Positions 8,367 to 16,792 of a stretch of 64,000 nucleotides of DNA are shown in pieces. The notes under the pieces are model-generated. The model was not told where the DNA came from and ran no database searches. It was given only the letters and a program-made list of their open reading frames with translations. Position numbers and translations under genes: made by a program. The DNA lies in the NCBI GenBank assembly GCA_019637175.1, contig JAHBWD010000016.1, forward strand, positions 1 through 64,000, written 5' to 3'. Position 1 is the first letter of the stretch; every line of letters starts with the position of its first letter. The stretch is from Labilithrix sp. (lineage in GTDB: Bacteria > Myxococcota_A > Polyangia > Polyangiales > Polyangiaceae).

Positions 8367-9340
8367 GGCGCACCTCCGAGGCTCTGCTCGCGCGGCGCGC
8401 GCGCCGTCGCGACGGCTTGCCCCGAGACCGTCGTGGCGAAGCCGTCGAAGCCTTCGCGCTTCCACGCGGCGAGCACCTCCGCGCCGATCTCCGCGCTCTC
8501 GACGAGGGCGACGACGCACCCGCCTCCGCCCGCCCCGGTGAGCTTCGCGCCGAGCGCGCCCGACGCGCGGGCCGACGCGCACATCTGCTCGATCTCCGGC
8601 GTCGAGACGAAGAGGCCGGAGAGGAGCATCTGGTTCAGATCGAGCAGCTGCCCGACCGCCCTGACGTCACCGGCCTCGAGCGCGAGCCGCGCGTTCTTGA
8701 CGAGCGTGTGGATCGCGTCGAACGACTTGGCGGCGATCTCCGGGCGGCGCTCGCGGAAGCGCGCGACCGCGTCGACCATGACCTTCGTGCTCGACGCTTG
8801 CCCGCTGTGGCCGACGCAGAGGTGGAGCGGCGAAGGAAGACGCACGCGCTCGATGCGAGGCTCGGCGTCTCGCTGGAAGCGGATGCAGCCACCGAGCGAG
8901 GCGACGGCGGCGTCGATGCCCGAGGGGTTTCCGTGGAAGACGCGCTCCCACGACATGACGCGCGTCGCGATCACGTCGGCGGGTGCGCCGGGATCGAGCG
9001 CGCGCGCCACCGCGACGCCGAGCGCGGCGGAGCAGCCGAGGCCCCCGCCGGGAGGCAGATCGGCGCCCGCCTCGACGGCGACGGACGCCAGCGGGCGCGC
9101 CTCGCGCGTGACCGCGACGAGATCGCGCAAGGCGCACGCGAGCGGGATCGAGGCGTCCGACGCGTCGACGGCGACGTTCCAATCGCGCACGCGGAGCGTG
9201 CTCGACGGCTCCGCGCTCGGCGAAGCCTCGGCCCAGGCCCCGCGATCGATCCCGACGGCGAGCGCGGGCACACCGTAGACGACGGCGTGCTCGCCGAAGA
9301 GGATCACCTTGCCGTGCGCCGTCGCGCGAGACGCCGTCAC
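8363..9340 (-). CDS. mvk: Mevalonate kinase
   Basis: 325 residues from an ATG at 9340 that overlaps the prenyl synthase stop (ATGA). Motifs in order: HGKVILFGEHAVVYG at about 9-23, the ATP loop PPGGGLGCSAALG around 90-105, NPSGIDAAVASLGG with the catalytic Asp, and KLTGAGGGGCVVAL near 265. It phosphorylates mevalonate to mevalonate 5-phosphate. Length and motifs are normal for the family. Confidence 0.95.
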   Translation of the reverse strand: MTASRATAHGKVILFGEHAVVYGVPALAVGIDRGAWAEASPSAEPSSTLRVRDWNVAVDASDASIPLACALRDLVAVTREARPLASVAVEAGADLPPGGGLGCSAALGVAVARALDPGAPADVIATRVMSWERVFHGNPSGIDAAVASLGGCIRFQRDAEPRIERVRLPSPLHLCVGHSGQASSTKVMVDAVARFRERRPEIAAKSFDAIHTLVKNARLALEAGDVRAVGQLLDLNQMLLSGLFVSTPEIEQMCASARASGALGAKLTGAGGGGCVVALVESAEIGAEVLAAWKREGFDGFATTVSGQAVATARAPREQSLGGAP

Positions 9341-10449
9341 GACGCGCGCTCCCCCAGCGCGGAGATCGCGCCCTCGAGCCAGGCCTTCGCGGGGCTCTCG
9401 TCAGCGAGCCCGAGCGCGCCGAGCGCGACGCGCGCCTCGGCCAGCAGCTCCGCCACGCGCGCCTCGACGCGCGCCTTGGCGCCGCTCGTCTCCATCGCGG
9501 CGACGATCTCGGCGACGTCGGCGTCGGTCGCGGCCGCGTTGCCGAGCGTGCGCGACAAGAGCGCTTCGCAGCGCGCGTCGCCGCGCATCTCGGCGACGAG
9601 CGCGGTGCGCTTGCCCTGACGGACGTCGTTGCCCACCGGCTTGCCCATCGCGCTCGCGTCGCCGAACACGCCGAGCAGATCGTCGCGGAGCTGAAAGGCG
9701 ATCCCGAGCGGCCGGCCGTACCGCGTGAGCTGCGCCACGCGCGCGTCGCTCGCCCCCGCGAGGCACGCGCCGATCGCGAGCGGACCCGTCACGGTGTAGC
9801 TCGCGGTCTTGAGCGCGTGGATCGTCTCGACGGTCGGGGCACGGCCGTCTGCGGCCGGGCGTTGGGCGGACGCGCCCTTCGCGGAGAGCGGCGCCGTCCA
9901 CGACATCTCGGCGAGCTGCCCGGTCACCACGTCTTCCTGGATCTTCGCGAAGGCGCGCGCCGCGGCGAGGACGCGATCGGCGCCGACACGCGACTCGAGC
10001 AGCGCTTCTTGCGCGTAGCCGCACGCGAGATCGCCGGCGAGGACGGCGGCCGCGTCGCCGAGCGCCTTCGACCCGAGCCGCTCGCGCAGCGCGACGTGGA
10101 CGGCGGGACCGCCGCGCCGGACGTCGTCGTCGTCCATCCAGTCGTCGTGGATCAGCAGGTAGACCTGCAAGAGCTCGATCGCGATCATCGCGGGGGCGGC
10201 GGCGTCGAGCGCCGACGGCGCCCCGTCGCACGCGGCGAAGCCCGCGGCCACGAGCGCCGCGCGCATCCGCTTGCCGCCCCGGATCGCGAGGCCGGAGACG
10301 GCTTCGGCCGCCGCGCCCACCTCCGCGCTCACGGCGTGCGCCGACGCGACGCGCGGCGCGAGCCAGCGCGCGAGATCGTCGTCGACGCGCCTGCGCACCG
10401 CGTCGAGATGCACCGCGAACGACGATCGGCTCATGTGCTGACGATCCAT
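9337..10449 (-). CDS. Polyprenyl diphosphate synthase (farnesyl/geranylgeranyl type)
   Basis: 370 residues from an ATG at 10449; a second ATG at 10434 (MSRSSFAV) fits family N-termini equally well and neither has a strong ribosome binding site. IRGGKRMR binds substrate diphosphate. The first Asp-rich motif lies in HDDWMDDDDVRRG and the second in RDDLLGVFGD. The enzyme joins IPP to allylic diphosphates. The two extra Asp residues in the first motif do not fix chain length. First gene of the mevalonate operon, divergent from type 2 IPP isomerase. Confidence 0.92.
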   Translation of the reverse strand: MDRQHMSRSSFAVHLDAVRRRVDDDLARWLAPRVASAHAVSAEVGAAAEAVSGLAIRGGKRMRAALVAAGFAACDGAPSALDAAAPAMIAIELLQVYLLIHDDWMDDDDVRRGGPAVHVALRERLGSKALGDAAAVLAGDLACGYAQEALLESRVGADRVLAAARAFAKIQEDVVTGQLAEMSWTAPLSAKGASAQRPAADGRAPTVETIHALKTASYTVTGPLAIGACLAGASDARVAQLTRYGRPLGIAFQLRDDLLGVFGDASAMGKPVGNDVRQGKRTALVAEMRGDARCEALLSRTLGNAAATDADVAEIVAAMETSGAKARVEARVAELLAEARVALGALGLADESPAKAWLEGAISALGERAS

Positions 10450-10668
10450 GGACTCGATGGGTCGGCTGTGCCACTGTCGGCGCGTCGAGCGGTCGAAGGC
10501 GCCGACCGATCGGCTCGCCGGCACCACCGACACGGTGGGGCTCCTGCGCGGCTACTTCTTAGGAGCCAGTCGCCCCGGCGTCAACGGCGGTTTCGTTTAT
10601 TTTTTCCTGCAAATCCGAATGCTTTCAATCTTCTCTGAAAGATTTCTCGCCCTTGGAGAGGGTTTCCG
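10450..10668. promoter_or_regulatory. Divergent control region of the isoprenoid genes
   Basis: 219 bases separate the prenyl synthase and IPP isomerase start codons. The stretch 10590-10650 is markedly AT-rich for this genome, including TTTATTTTTT, so promoters for one or both directions are likely here. I could not fix -35/-10 boxes. Confidence 0.45.
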
Positions 10669-11727
10669 ATGAGCACGATCGGAGAGCGAAAGGCCGATCA
10701 CCTTGCGCTCTGCGCGACGGACGAGGTCGCCTTCCGCGACAAGACGACGCTGCTCGAGCAGGTGCGCCTGGTGCACGACGCCTTGCCCGATCTCGACGCC
10801 CGCGCGCTCGACACGTCGGTCACGATCCTGGGCAAGAGGCTCCGCGCGCCCCTCGTCATCGCGGCGATGACCGGCGGCACCGAAGAGGCCGCGCGCATCA
10901 ACCGCGAGCTCGCGTCGATCGCCGAGGAGCGCGGCTACGGCTTCGGCCTCGGCAGCCAGCGCGCGATGCACGTGCGCGCCGAGTCGAAGGGGACGTACGC
11001 GGTGCGCGACGTCGCTCCGACGACGCTGGTGCTCGGCAACCTCGGCGTCGTGCAGGCGGCGCTCATGAGCACCGCGGAGATCGAGGCGCTCGCGCGCGGC
11101 GTCGGCGCCGACGCGCTCTGCGTCCATTTGAACCCGGCGATGGAGCTCGTGCAGCCCGGAGGCGATCGCGACTTCCGCGGCGGGCTCGACACCCTCGCGC
11201 GCCTCGTGCGCGAGCTGCCCCTGCCCGTCATCGTCAAGGAGACGGGGTGCGGCCTCTCGCGCAAGGTCGGCGAGCGGATCGCCAAGGTGGGCGTGCGGCA
11301 CGTCGACGTCTCGGGCGCGGGCGGAACGTCGTGGGTCGCCGTCGAGACCAAGCGCGCCGAGGCGCAGGGCGATCACGCCGCGCGCGCGCTCGGCGCCGCG
11401 CTCTGGGACTGGGGCATCCCCACCGCGGCGAGCGTCGCCGTGCTCGCGCCGATGGGCTTCGAGACGGTCATCGCCACCGGCGGCGTCGGATCGGGCCTCG
11501 ACGTCGCGCGCGCGCTCGCGCTCGGCGCGACCGCGGGCGGCATCGCGCGGCCGGTGCTCAAGGCGCTCACCGCCGGCGGCCGCGCGGCCGCGACCGCCTT
11601 CCTCGAGGGCGTCGAGGCCGAGCTCCGCGCGGTCATGCTCCTCACGGGGAGCCGCGACGTGGCCGCGCTCCGAAGCGCGTCGCGCATCCTCGGCAGCGAG
11701 CTTCGCCTCTGGATCGAGCAGTCGTGA
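10669..11727 (+). CDS. fni: Isopentenyl-diphosphate delta-isomerase, type 2
   Basis: 352 residues, ATG preceded by GGAGAGG. It interconverts IPP and DMAPP using FMN and NAD(P)H. The N-terminus has RKADHLALC, followed by the TIM-barrel elements PLVIAAMTGGT, GFGLGSQRAM, VHLNPAMELVQPGGDRDF, PVIVKETGCGLS and VDVSGAGGTSW, and a phosphate-binding ATGGVGSGLDVARAL. All are family hallmarks. It faces away from the mevalonate operon and completes the route from HMG-CoA to prenyl diphosphates. Confidence 0.96.
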   Translation: MSTIGERKADHLALCATDEVAFRDKTTLLEQVRLVHDALPDLDARALDTSVTILGKRLRAPLVIAAMTGGTEEAARINRELASIAEERGYGFGLGSQRAMHVRAESKGTYAVRDVAPTTLVLGNLGVVQAALMSTAEIEALARGVGADALCVHLNPAMELVQPGGDRDFRGGLDTLARLVRELPLPVIVKETGCGLSRKVGERIAKVGVRHVDVSGAGGTSWVAVETKRAEAQGDHAARALGAALWDWGIPTAASVAVLAPMGFETVIATGGVGSGLDVARALALGATAGGIARPVLKALTAGGRAAATAFLEGVEAELRAVMLLTGSRDVAALRSASRILGSELRLWIEQS

Positions 11728-11773
11728 CGAGCAATTGTTCGCCGCCGGCGGAAAAGCGCGGTAATTTCGGCCC

Positions 11774-12178
11774 GTGACGTCGACGCCGCCCAGCAGCAGC
11801 AGGGAGTTCGCCTGCCTCATCGTCGAAGACTCGCCGATGATGCGCCAGCTCCTCGTGTTCGCGCTCTCGCGCGTGAAACAGATCCGCGTGACCGAGGCCG
11901 ACGACGGCGTCGACGGCCTGAAGAAGCTCGCCGGCGGCAAGTTCGACATCATCCTCACCGACATCAACATGCCGATCATGGACGGCCTCAAGCTCGTCAA
12001 GCGCGTGCGCACCGACGCCGTCCACAAAGACGTCCCCATCGTCGTCATCACGACGGAGAGCGCGGAAGAGGATCGCCAGCGCGCGCTCTCGCTCGGAGCG
12101 AACGCCTACATCACCAAGCCGATCCAGGCGCCGCAGGTGATCGCGAAGGTCAAGGAGCTCCTCGGCATCGAGGGGTGA
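11774..12178 (+). CDS. Single-domain response regulator (CheY-like)
   Basis: 134 residues from a GTG at 11774. A lone receiver domain with acidic pair ED in CLIVEDSPMMRQ, acceptor Asp in ILTDINMPIMDG, Thr in VITTES and Lys in YITKPI. There is no output domain, so it acts by binding a partner as in chemotaxis or motility. It lies 4 bases before trpF, though a functional link is not obvious. Confidence 0.93.
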   Translation: MTSTPPSSSREFACLIVEDSPMMRQLLVFALSRVKQIRVTEADDGVDGLKKLAGGKFDIILTDINMPIMDGLKLVKRVRTDAVHKDVPIVVITTESAEEDRQRALSLGANAYITKPIQAPQVIAKVKELLGIEG

Positions 12179-12182
12179 GCGC

Positions 12183-12803
12183 GTGACGCACGTCAAGATC
12201 TGCGGCGTGCGCAGCGCAGACGACGCGCGCGCGTGCGTCGATCTCGGCGCGAGCGCGATCGGCCTGAACTTCGTGGCGTCGAGCCCGCGCTGCGTCACGA
12301 CGGCCGAAGCGCTCGCGATCGCGCGCGCCGTCCACGAGATGGCGCGCGAGGCGATCGTCGTCGGCGTCGTCGCGAACATGAGCGTCGACGCGATGCGCGC
12401 GCTCGTGGCCGACGCGGAGCTCGACTGCCTCCAGCTCCACGGCGACGAGCCTCCGGAGCTGCTGAGCGCGCTCCTCCCTCACGCGTACAAGGCCGTGCGC
12501 GTCGGATCGGCCGACGACGTCGCGCGCGCCCGCGCCTACCCCGGCGAGCACCTCTTGGTCGACGCCAAGGTCGACGGCGCCCTCGGCGGCACCGGCGCGA
12601 CGTTCGATTGGTCGCTCGTGAAGGCGCTCGCGAGAGAGCGGCGGCTCACGCTCGCCGGCGGGCTCGATCCCGGCAACGTCGCCCGCGCCGTGCGCGAGAT
12701 CGCGCCCTACTGCGTCGACGTCGCGAGCGGCGTCGAGCGCGCGCCCGGCGTCAAAGATCTCGCGAAGGTCGAGGCGTTCATCGAAGCGGCGCGCGCGGGC
12801 TGA
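12183..12803 (+). CDS. trpF: Phosphoribosylanthranilate isomerase
   Basis: 206 residues. An Amadori rearrangement in tryptophan synthesis, giving CdRP from PRA. The N-terminal strand THVKICGV carries the catalytic Cys, the general-acid Asp lies in LVDAKVDGALGGTGATFDW, and LAGGLDPGNVARAV binds phosphate. Other trp genes are absent from the window, so trpF stands alone here. Confidence 0.95.
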   Translation: MTHVKICGVRSADDARACVDLGASAIGLNFVASSPRCVTTAEALAIARAVHEMAREAIVVGVVANMSVDAMRALVADAELDCLQLHGDEPPELLSALLPHAYKAVRVGSADDVARARAYPGEHLLVDAKVDGALGGTGATFDWSLVKALARERRLTLAGGLDPGNVARAVREIAPYCVDVASGVERAPGVKDLAKVEAFIEAARAG

Positions 12804-12808
12804 CGACC

Positions 12809-12840
12809 TGGCCGGGCCAGGCCCAAAACTGGCCGGGCCA
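12809..12840. repeat. Two copies of TGGCCGGGCCA, 21 bp apart
   Basis: The near-palindrome TGGCCGGGCCA occurs at 12809-12819 and 12830-12840, in the gap between trpF and the MarR gene. The 21-bp period equals two helical turns, so both sites face the same side of the helix. Possible operator for the MarR protein, or a terminator-like hairpin. Confidence 0.5.
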
Positions 12841-12913
12841 TGGGGTCACTTCGAAGCGAGCCCCATTTTTCCGAGGTCGCGGCGGCGGCACGCGGCGTGC
12901 TCCTACGACCGAC

Positions 12914-13258
12914 ATGATCGACATCGAAAACTACCGACTCAAGCGGGCGCACCTTCGCGCCAACGAAATCTGCAAGAAGCTCACGAAGCCGTTCGACCTC
13001 ACGCCGGCGCGCTTCGAGGTGCTCGCCTTCATCCGTGACGTCGGCGGCACGTGCCGGCAGAGCGAGATCTGGTCGCGGCTCGACGTCTCGCGCGCCACGA
13101 TCTGCCGGATGCTCGACGCGATGGAGGTCAAAGGCCTCCTCTGGCGCGCCGAGGAGGAAGGCGACCGGCGGCAACGCACCGTCGGCCTCACCGACCACGG
13201 GCGCGCGTGCCTCGAGAAGGCGACCGACGTCTTCCGCGCCTACCGCGCGGCGGCGTGA
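12914..13258 (+). CDS. MarR-type winged-helix regulator
   Basis: 114 residues from the ATG at 12914. A compact MarR-like DNA-binding domain: helix LTPARFEVLAFIRDVGGTC, recognition helix region SRLDVSRATICRMLDAMEVK, and the beta wing LLWRAEEEGDRRQRTVGLTDHG. It is shorter than usual MarR proteins (about 140), mainly because the first dimerisation helix is short. The twin palindromes just upstream suggest autoregulation. Confidence 0.8.
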   Translation: MIDIENYRLKRAHLRANEICKKLTKPFDLTPARFEVLAFIRDVGGTCRQSEIWSRLDVSRATICRMLDAMEVKGLLWRAEEEGDRRQRTVGLTDHGRACLEKATDVFRAYRAAA

Positions 13259-13262
13259 AGCG

Positions 13263-14642
13263 TCAGCTTCCGGTGCCGAGATCGCAGCGCGCGATGATCT
13301 CGGCGCGCGGGTCGCGCATGTGCTCGATGCCCTCGAGGAGCCTGTCGGCGGGGCACTGCCCCTTCGAAACGAGCTCCTCGAGGCGCGCGAGGTGCGCGCG
13401 CTCGTCTTTGCCCGAGGGAGAAGTATAGGCGCGGCGCTCGAGGCCGCCGGCGGCGATCGTGAGGACCTTCTCGGCGATCGGCTGGAGCGTCGCGCCGCGG
13501 AAGCGCGCGCCGAGCGCCTTGTTCCAGATCTCTTTGCGCGACGCGTTGACCTCGTCGTACGTCCAGTCGGCGGTGAGCGCTTCGGCCTCGGCGAGCGCCT
13601 GCTTGTCGTAGAGGATGCCGGTCCAGAGCGCGGGGAGCGTGCAGGCCATCTTCGCGCCCTGCGCGTCGGCGCCGCGGATCTCGATCGTCTTCTTGAGGCG
13701 CACCTCGGGGAAGAGCGTGTTGAGGTGCGTCTGCCAGTCGGTCATCGTCGGCTTGTGGCCTTGAAAGCCGCTCTTCCAAAAGCTGCGGAAGCTCTGGCCG
13801 GTGTTCGAGACCTTCTTGCCGTCGCGCTTGAACATGAACATCGGGACGTCGAGCGCCCACTCGACGTAGTCGACGAACTTCGCGTTCTTCTTCCAGAGCG
13901 TGGGCACGAGACCGGATCGATCGTTGTCCGTGTCGAGCCACACCTTCGCGCGGTAGCTCTTTCCGCCGAAGGGCTGCCCCTCGTAAAAGGGCGAGTTGGC
14001 GAAGAGCGCGGTCGTGAGCGGCGCGAGCTTGAGGCCGACGCGCATCTTCAGCATCGCGTCGTCTTCCGACAGGTAGTCGTAGTTGGCTTGCACCGTCGCG
14101 GTGCGGAGCATCATGTCGAGCGCCATGCCGCCGCGCGTGGGCAGGTACTCGCGCATGATCGGATAGCGCTGCTTCGGCACCATCTCGTACTGATCGCGCC
14201 GCGAGAACGGGTGGAAGCCGACGCCGAGCCACTTGATGCCCGCGCGCTCGGAGAACGGCGCGAGCTCGGCGAGGTGACCGCGGAACTCGGCGCAGATCTG
14301 GTGGCACTGGAGCAGCGGCGCGCCCGAGAGCTCGAACTGGCTGCCCGGCTCGAGCGTGATGCTCGCGCCGTCGCGAAGGAGCGCGACGATGGGGCCGTCT
14401 TCGATCTCGCGCTCGATCGCCCAACCCCTCTCCGCCGCCAGCTCCTTCATGAGCGCGAGCACGCCGTGCTCGCCCTCGTAGGGGACGGGATCGCCGCCGG
14501 CGTAGACGCCGAATTTCTCCATCTCCGCGCCGACGCGGAACTGATCCGCCGGCTTGACCGCCTCGTGGAAGAGGGCGAGCAGCTCGTCGTAGGAGGTGAT
14601 CGGTTTGTCGTGCGGGTTCTCGGCAGCCAAGACGCTCGCCAT
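13263..14642 (-). CDS. gshA: Glutamate-cysteine ligase (GCS2/plant type)
   Basis: 459 residues. Makes gamma-glutamylcysteine, the first step of glutathione synthesis. Family features include FRVGAEMEKFGVY with substrate and metal-binding Glu residues, ITLEPGSQFELSGAP, GFHPFSRRDQYEMVPKQRY, and a C-terminal TIEIRGADAQGAKM. This matches the plant/alphaproteobacterial class rather than the E. coli one. It converges on the MarR gene with a 4-base gap. Confidence 0.93.
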   Translation of the reverse strand: MASVLAAENPHDKPITSYDELLALFHEAVKPADQFRVGAEMEKFGVYAGGDPVPYEGEHGVLALMKELAAERGWAIEREIEDGPIVALLRDGASITLEPGSQFELSGAPLLQCHQICAEFRGHLAELAPFSERAGIKWLGVGFHPFSRRDQYEMVPKQRYPIMREYLPTRGGMALDMMLRTATVQANYDYLSEDDAMLKMRVGLKLAPLTTALFANSPFYEGQPFGGKSYRAKVWLDTDNDRSGLVPTLWKKNAKFVDYVEWALDVPMFMFKRDGKKVSNTGQSFRSFWKSGFQGHKPTMTDWQTHLNTLFPEVRLKKTIEIRGADAQGAKMACTLPALWTGILYDKQALAEAEALTADWTYDEVNASRKEIWNKALGARFRGATLQPIAEKVLTIAAGGLERRAYTSPSGKDERAHLARLEELVSKGQCPADRLLEGIEHMRDPRAEIIARCDLGTGS

Positions 14643-14785
14643 CCCCGAAATGGGATGCTCCGTGACGCGGAAGTGTTGCGGGGCCGGCCCTTATAGCCCG
14701 GGACCCGTGGACCAACGGTAGGAAAAAGAACGCGACGTCCGGGCGCGACGAGGCTCTCGACGCTAGAGGAGCTCTGCCTCATCCC

Positions 14786-15637
14786 ATGGCCTTTCGCGTC
14801 GGCAAACAGGAAGTCGTCCGCTGCATCGTCGACGTCCCGCTCGAGGGTGAGCACGGCGAGGCGCTCTGCGTCGCGTACAAGACGACCACGTTCTGGGTCG
14901 GCGCCGGTGCCTACCTCCGGGACGACGGCTACGTCGCGAGGCCCCGCGCCGAGAGCACGAAGTACTACCCGCTCACCGCCGATCAGATCGCGCTCTACCA
15001 GAGCGAAGAGACGCTCCCGACTCCCCTCCCCGCGTACCGCCTTCCGACGGCCGACTACGTCTGGGGGTATTCGCTCTGGTGGCTCCTCGCCGTGTCGGTC
15101 GCGTGGGCCCTCATCGGGCGCGCGATCCGAGAGCGCCGTCGCGCGAAGTGTGCCGCGAGCGCCGAAGGCCCGGTCGACGTCGGGCCCCCGGAGCTCCGCA
15201 CCGACCTCGACCGATGGGTCGCCGACCAAGTCGCTCCGCGACTCGGCGCGCGCGAACGGATCCTGCACCAAGCGTACGCGACCGATCGTGACATGTCCTC
15301 CGCCGGCGTCCTCGGCGCGATCGCCGCGAAGGCCTACTACGCCGTGCTCACCGACCAGCGGCTATTCCTCCTCCATGCGCGCGTCGGCGCCTTCGGCCCC
15401 CTCCGCGAGTGCATCGCGGTCGACGAGATCCCTCGCGGCGAAGTCGCAGCCGTCTCCGTCGAAGACGACGTCGTCGCGGTGCTGCTCGCGAGCGGGGAGG
15501 AGCGATCGCTCCACGTGAAGACCACGAAGGCTCTCTCGAACCAGATGCGCTTTCTTCATCACGCGCCGCGCATCCTCTCCGGCGAAGGAGCGCCTGTGCA
15601 GCGCGCTTCACAACCCCTGATGCGCGCGTCACGGTAG
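14786..15637 (+). CDS. Membrane protein with C-terminal PH-like domain
   Basis: 283 residues, not assigned to a named family. The N-terminal 90 residues contain strands and could be a small beta domain. One membrane helix lies at about 92-112 (YSLWWLLAVSVAWALIGRAI), followed by basic residues. The C-terminal half, from about 150, has a pattern typical of bacterial PH domains (VLTDQRLFLLHARVGAFGPL, IPRGEVAAVSVED). Function unknown. Confidence 0.7.
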   Translation: MAFRVGKQEVVRCIVDVPLEGEHGEALCVAYKTTTFWVGAGAYLRDDGYVARPRAESTKYYPLTADQIALYQSEETLPTPLPAYRLPTADYVWGYSLWWLLAVSVAWALIGRAIRERRRAKCAASAEGPVDVGPPELRTDLDRWVADQVAPRLGARERILHQAYATDRDMSSAGVLGAIAAKAYYAVLTDQRLFLLHARVGAFGPLRECIAVDEIPRGEVAAVSVEDDVVAVLLASGEERSLHVKTTKALSNQMRFLHHAPRILSGEGAPVQRASQPLMRASR

Positions 15638-15704
15638 CGACGCTCGACGGCCGCGAAACTGCGCGGCGAGGGCGCGTGGCGCGCGCCTTGCGACGTCGGC
15701 GGAC

Positions 15705-16787
15705 GTGTCGCTTCACCGCATCGTCTTCGTTTGCGCGTTCGTGCTCGGATTGTTCACCGCGCGCTCGGCGTTCGCCGAGTCTCCTTCACGCGAGCTCCGC
15801 GAGGCCGCGAGCGCCATCGTCCGCGTCGAAGCGTACGAGCACGCCACGCTCGGCGTCGTGGTCGGCGACGGTCGGCTCGTCCTCGTTCCGTTCGCGACGA
15901 TCGAGGTCGATCGACCAGGATTCCCTCACGCGATCGTCGTCGACGCCGAAGGCACCAAGCACGCCGCGGGCCTCGCCGCGACCGATCGGGCGTCAGGCCT
16001 CGCGCTGCTCGCGGTCGAGCGCCCGATCACGAAGACGCCCCGCGCGCCGAGCCCCTTCACGCTCGACGACGCGCCGCAGCTCTACGCGATCGTCGACGGC
16101 TCCCGCCCTTCCGCCGAGCATCCATGGACGACGTTCACGCAAGGCATGGACGTCGTCGGCGGCTCGCCGATCGTCGACTCGCTCGGCCGCGTCGTCGCGA
16201 TCGCGAGCGACGGCGCGTTCTTCATCCCGCGCCCGATGGCGATCCCTCGCGACGCGTGGGCCCGCCTCGACGGAAGCGACCGCCGGCGTCGCTCGTGGAT
16301 CTTCTACGGCGGCACCTCGGCGCAGCTCAACTTCGCGCGTGACGGAGGCCTCTGGTTCGGCGCCACGCTGAGCTTCGCCGCGCGGTATCGCGACCAGCTC
16401 GATCTGCGGCTCGACGCCGGCGTGGCCGCGCTCGTGCCGGTCTCGTCGCGCAAGACCGACGGGCCGTGCCCCTGCTACGCGGGCGTGCGCGCCTTCGCGA
16501 CGCCTTCGGTCGGCTACCGCGTCGTCGTCGGCGATCTCGGCTCGCGCGGCTTCCCGATCGCGCTCACGCCCTCGATCGGCGTCGCCATGGGCGCCCAAGA
16601 CGTCATCCGCGACAACGGCGCGACCGCGTTCGACGACGCCGCGCCCCGCGCCTGGGCGAGGGCCGCGCCGGGGCTCTCGCTCGCGATCTGGGTCTTCGAG
16701 CTGCGCGCGCGTCTACGTTCCCCACGGAGACGTCGAGCCGCCGTCGTTCGAGATCGGCGCCGGCGTCGTATTCTGATCGCGCTCTGA
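15705..16787 (+). CDS. Secreted trypsin-like/beta-barrel protein with C-terminal frameshift
   Basis: 360 residues from a GTG at 15705 as read. A signal peptide (VFVCAFVLGLFTARSAFA) is followed by a degenerate trypsin-like domain at about 35-185 without a clear catalytic triad (VVGGSPIVDS stands where GNSGGP is expected). The remainder has alternating strands like an outer-membrane barrel. After FELRAR the frame becomes Arg-rich, whereas from 16711 the +1 frame reads VYVPHGDVEPPSFEIGAGVVF and stops at 16776, a normal barrel terminus with a final Phe. A 2-bp loss in the GCGCGCGCG run at 16703-16711 would explain this. Confidence 0.7.
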   Translation: MSLHRIVFVCAFVLGLFTARSAFAESPSRELREAASAIVRVEAYEHATLGVVVGDGRLVLVPFATIEVDRPGFPHAIVVDAEGTKHAAGLAATDRASGLALLAVERPITKTPRAPSPFTLDDAPQLYAIVDGSRPSAEHPWTTFTQGMDVVGGSPIVDSLGRVVAIASDGAFFIPRPMAIPRDAWARLDGSDRRRRSWIFYGGTSAQLNFARDGGLWFGATLSFAARYRDQLDLRLDAGVAALVPVSSRKTDGPCPCYAGVRAFATPSVGYRVVVGDLGSRGFPIALTPSIGVAMGAQDVIRDNGATAFDDAAPRAWARAAPGLSLAIWVFELRARLRSPRRRRAAVVRDRRRRRILIAL

Positions 16788-16792
16788 TCGGA

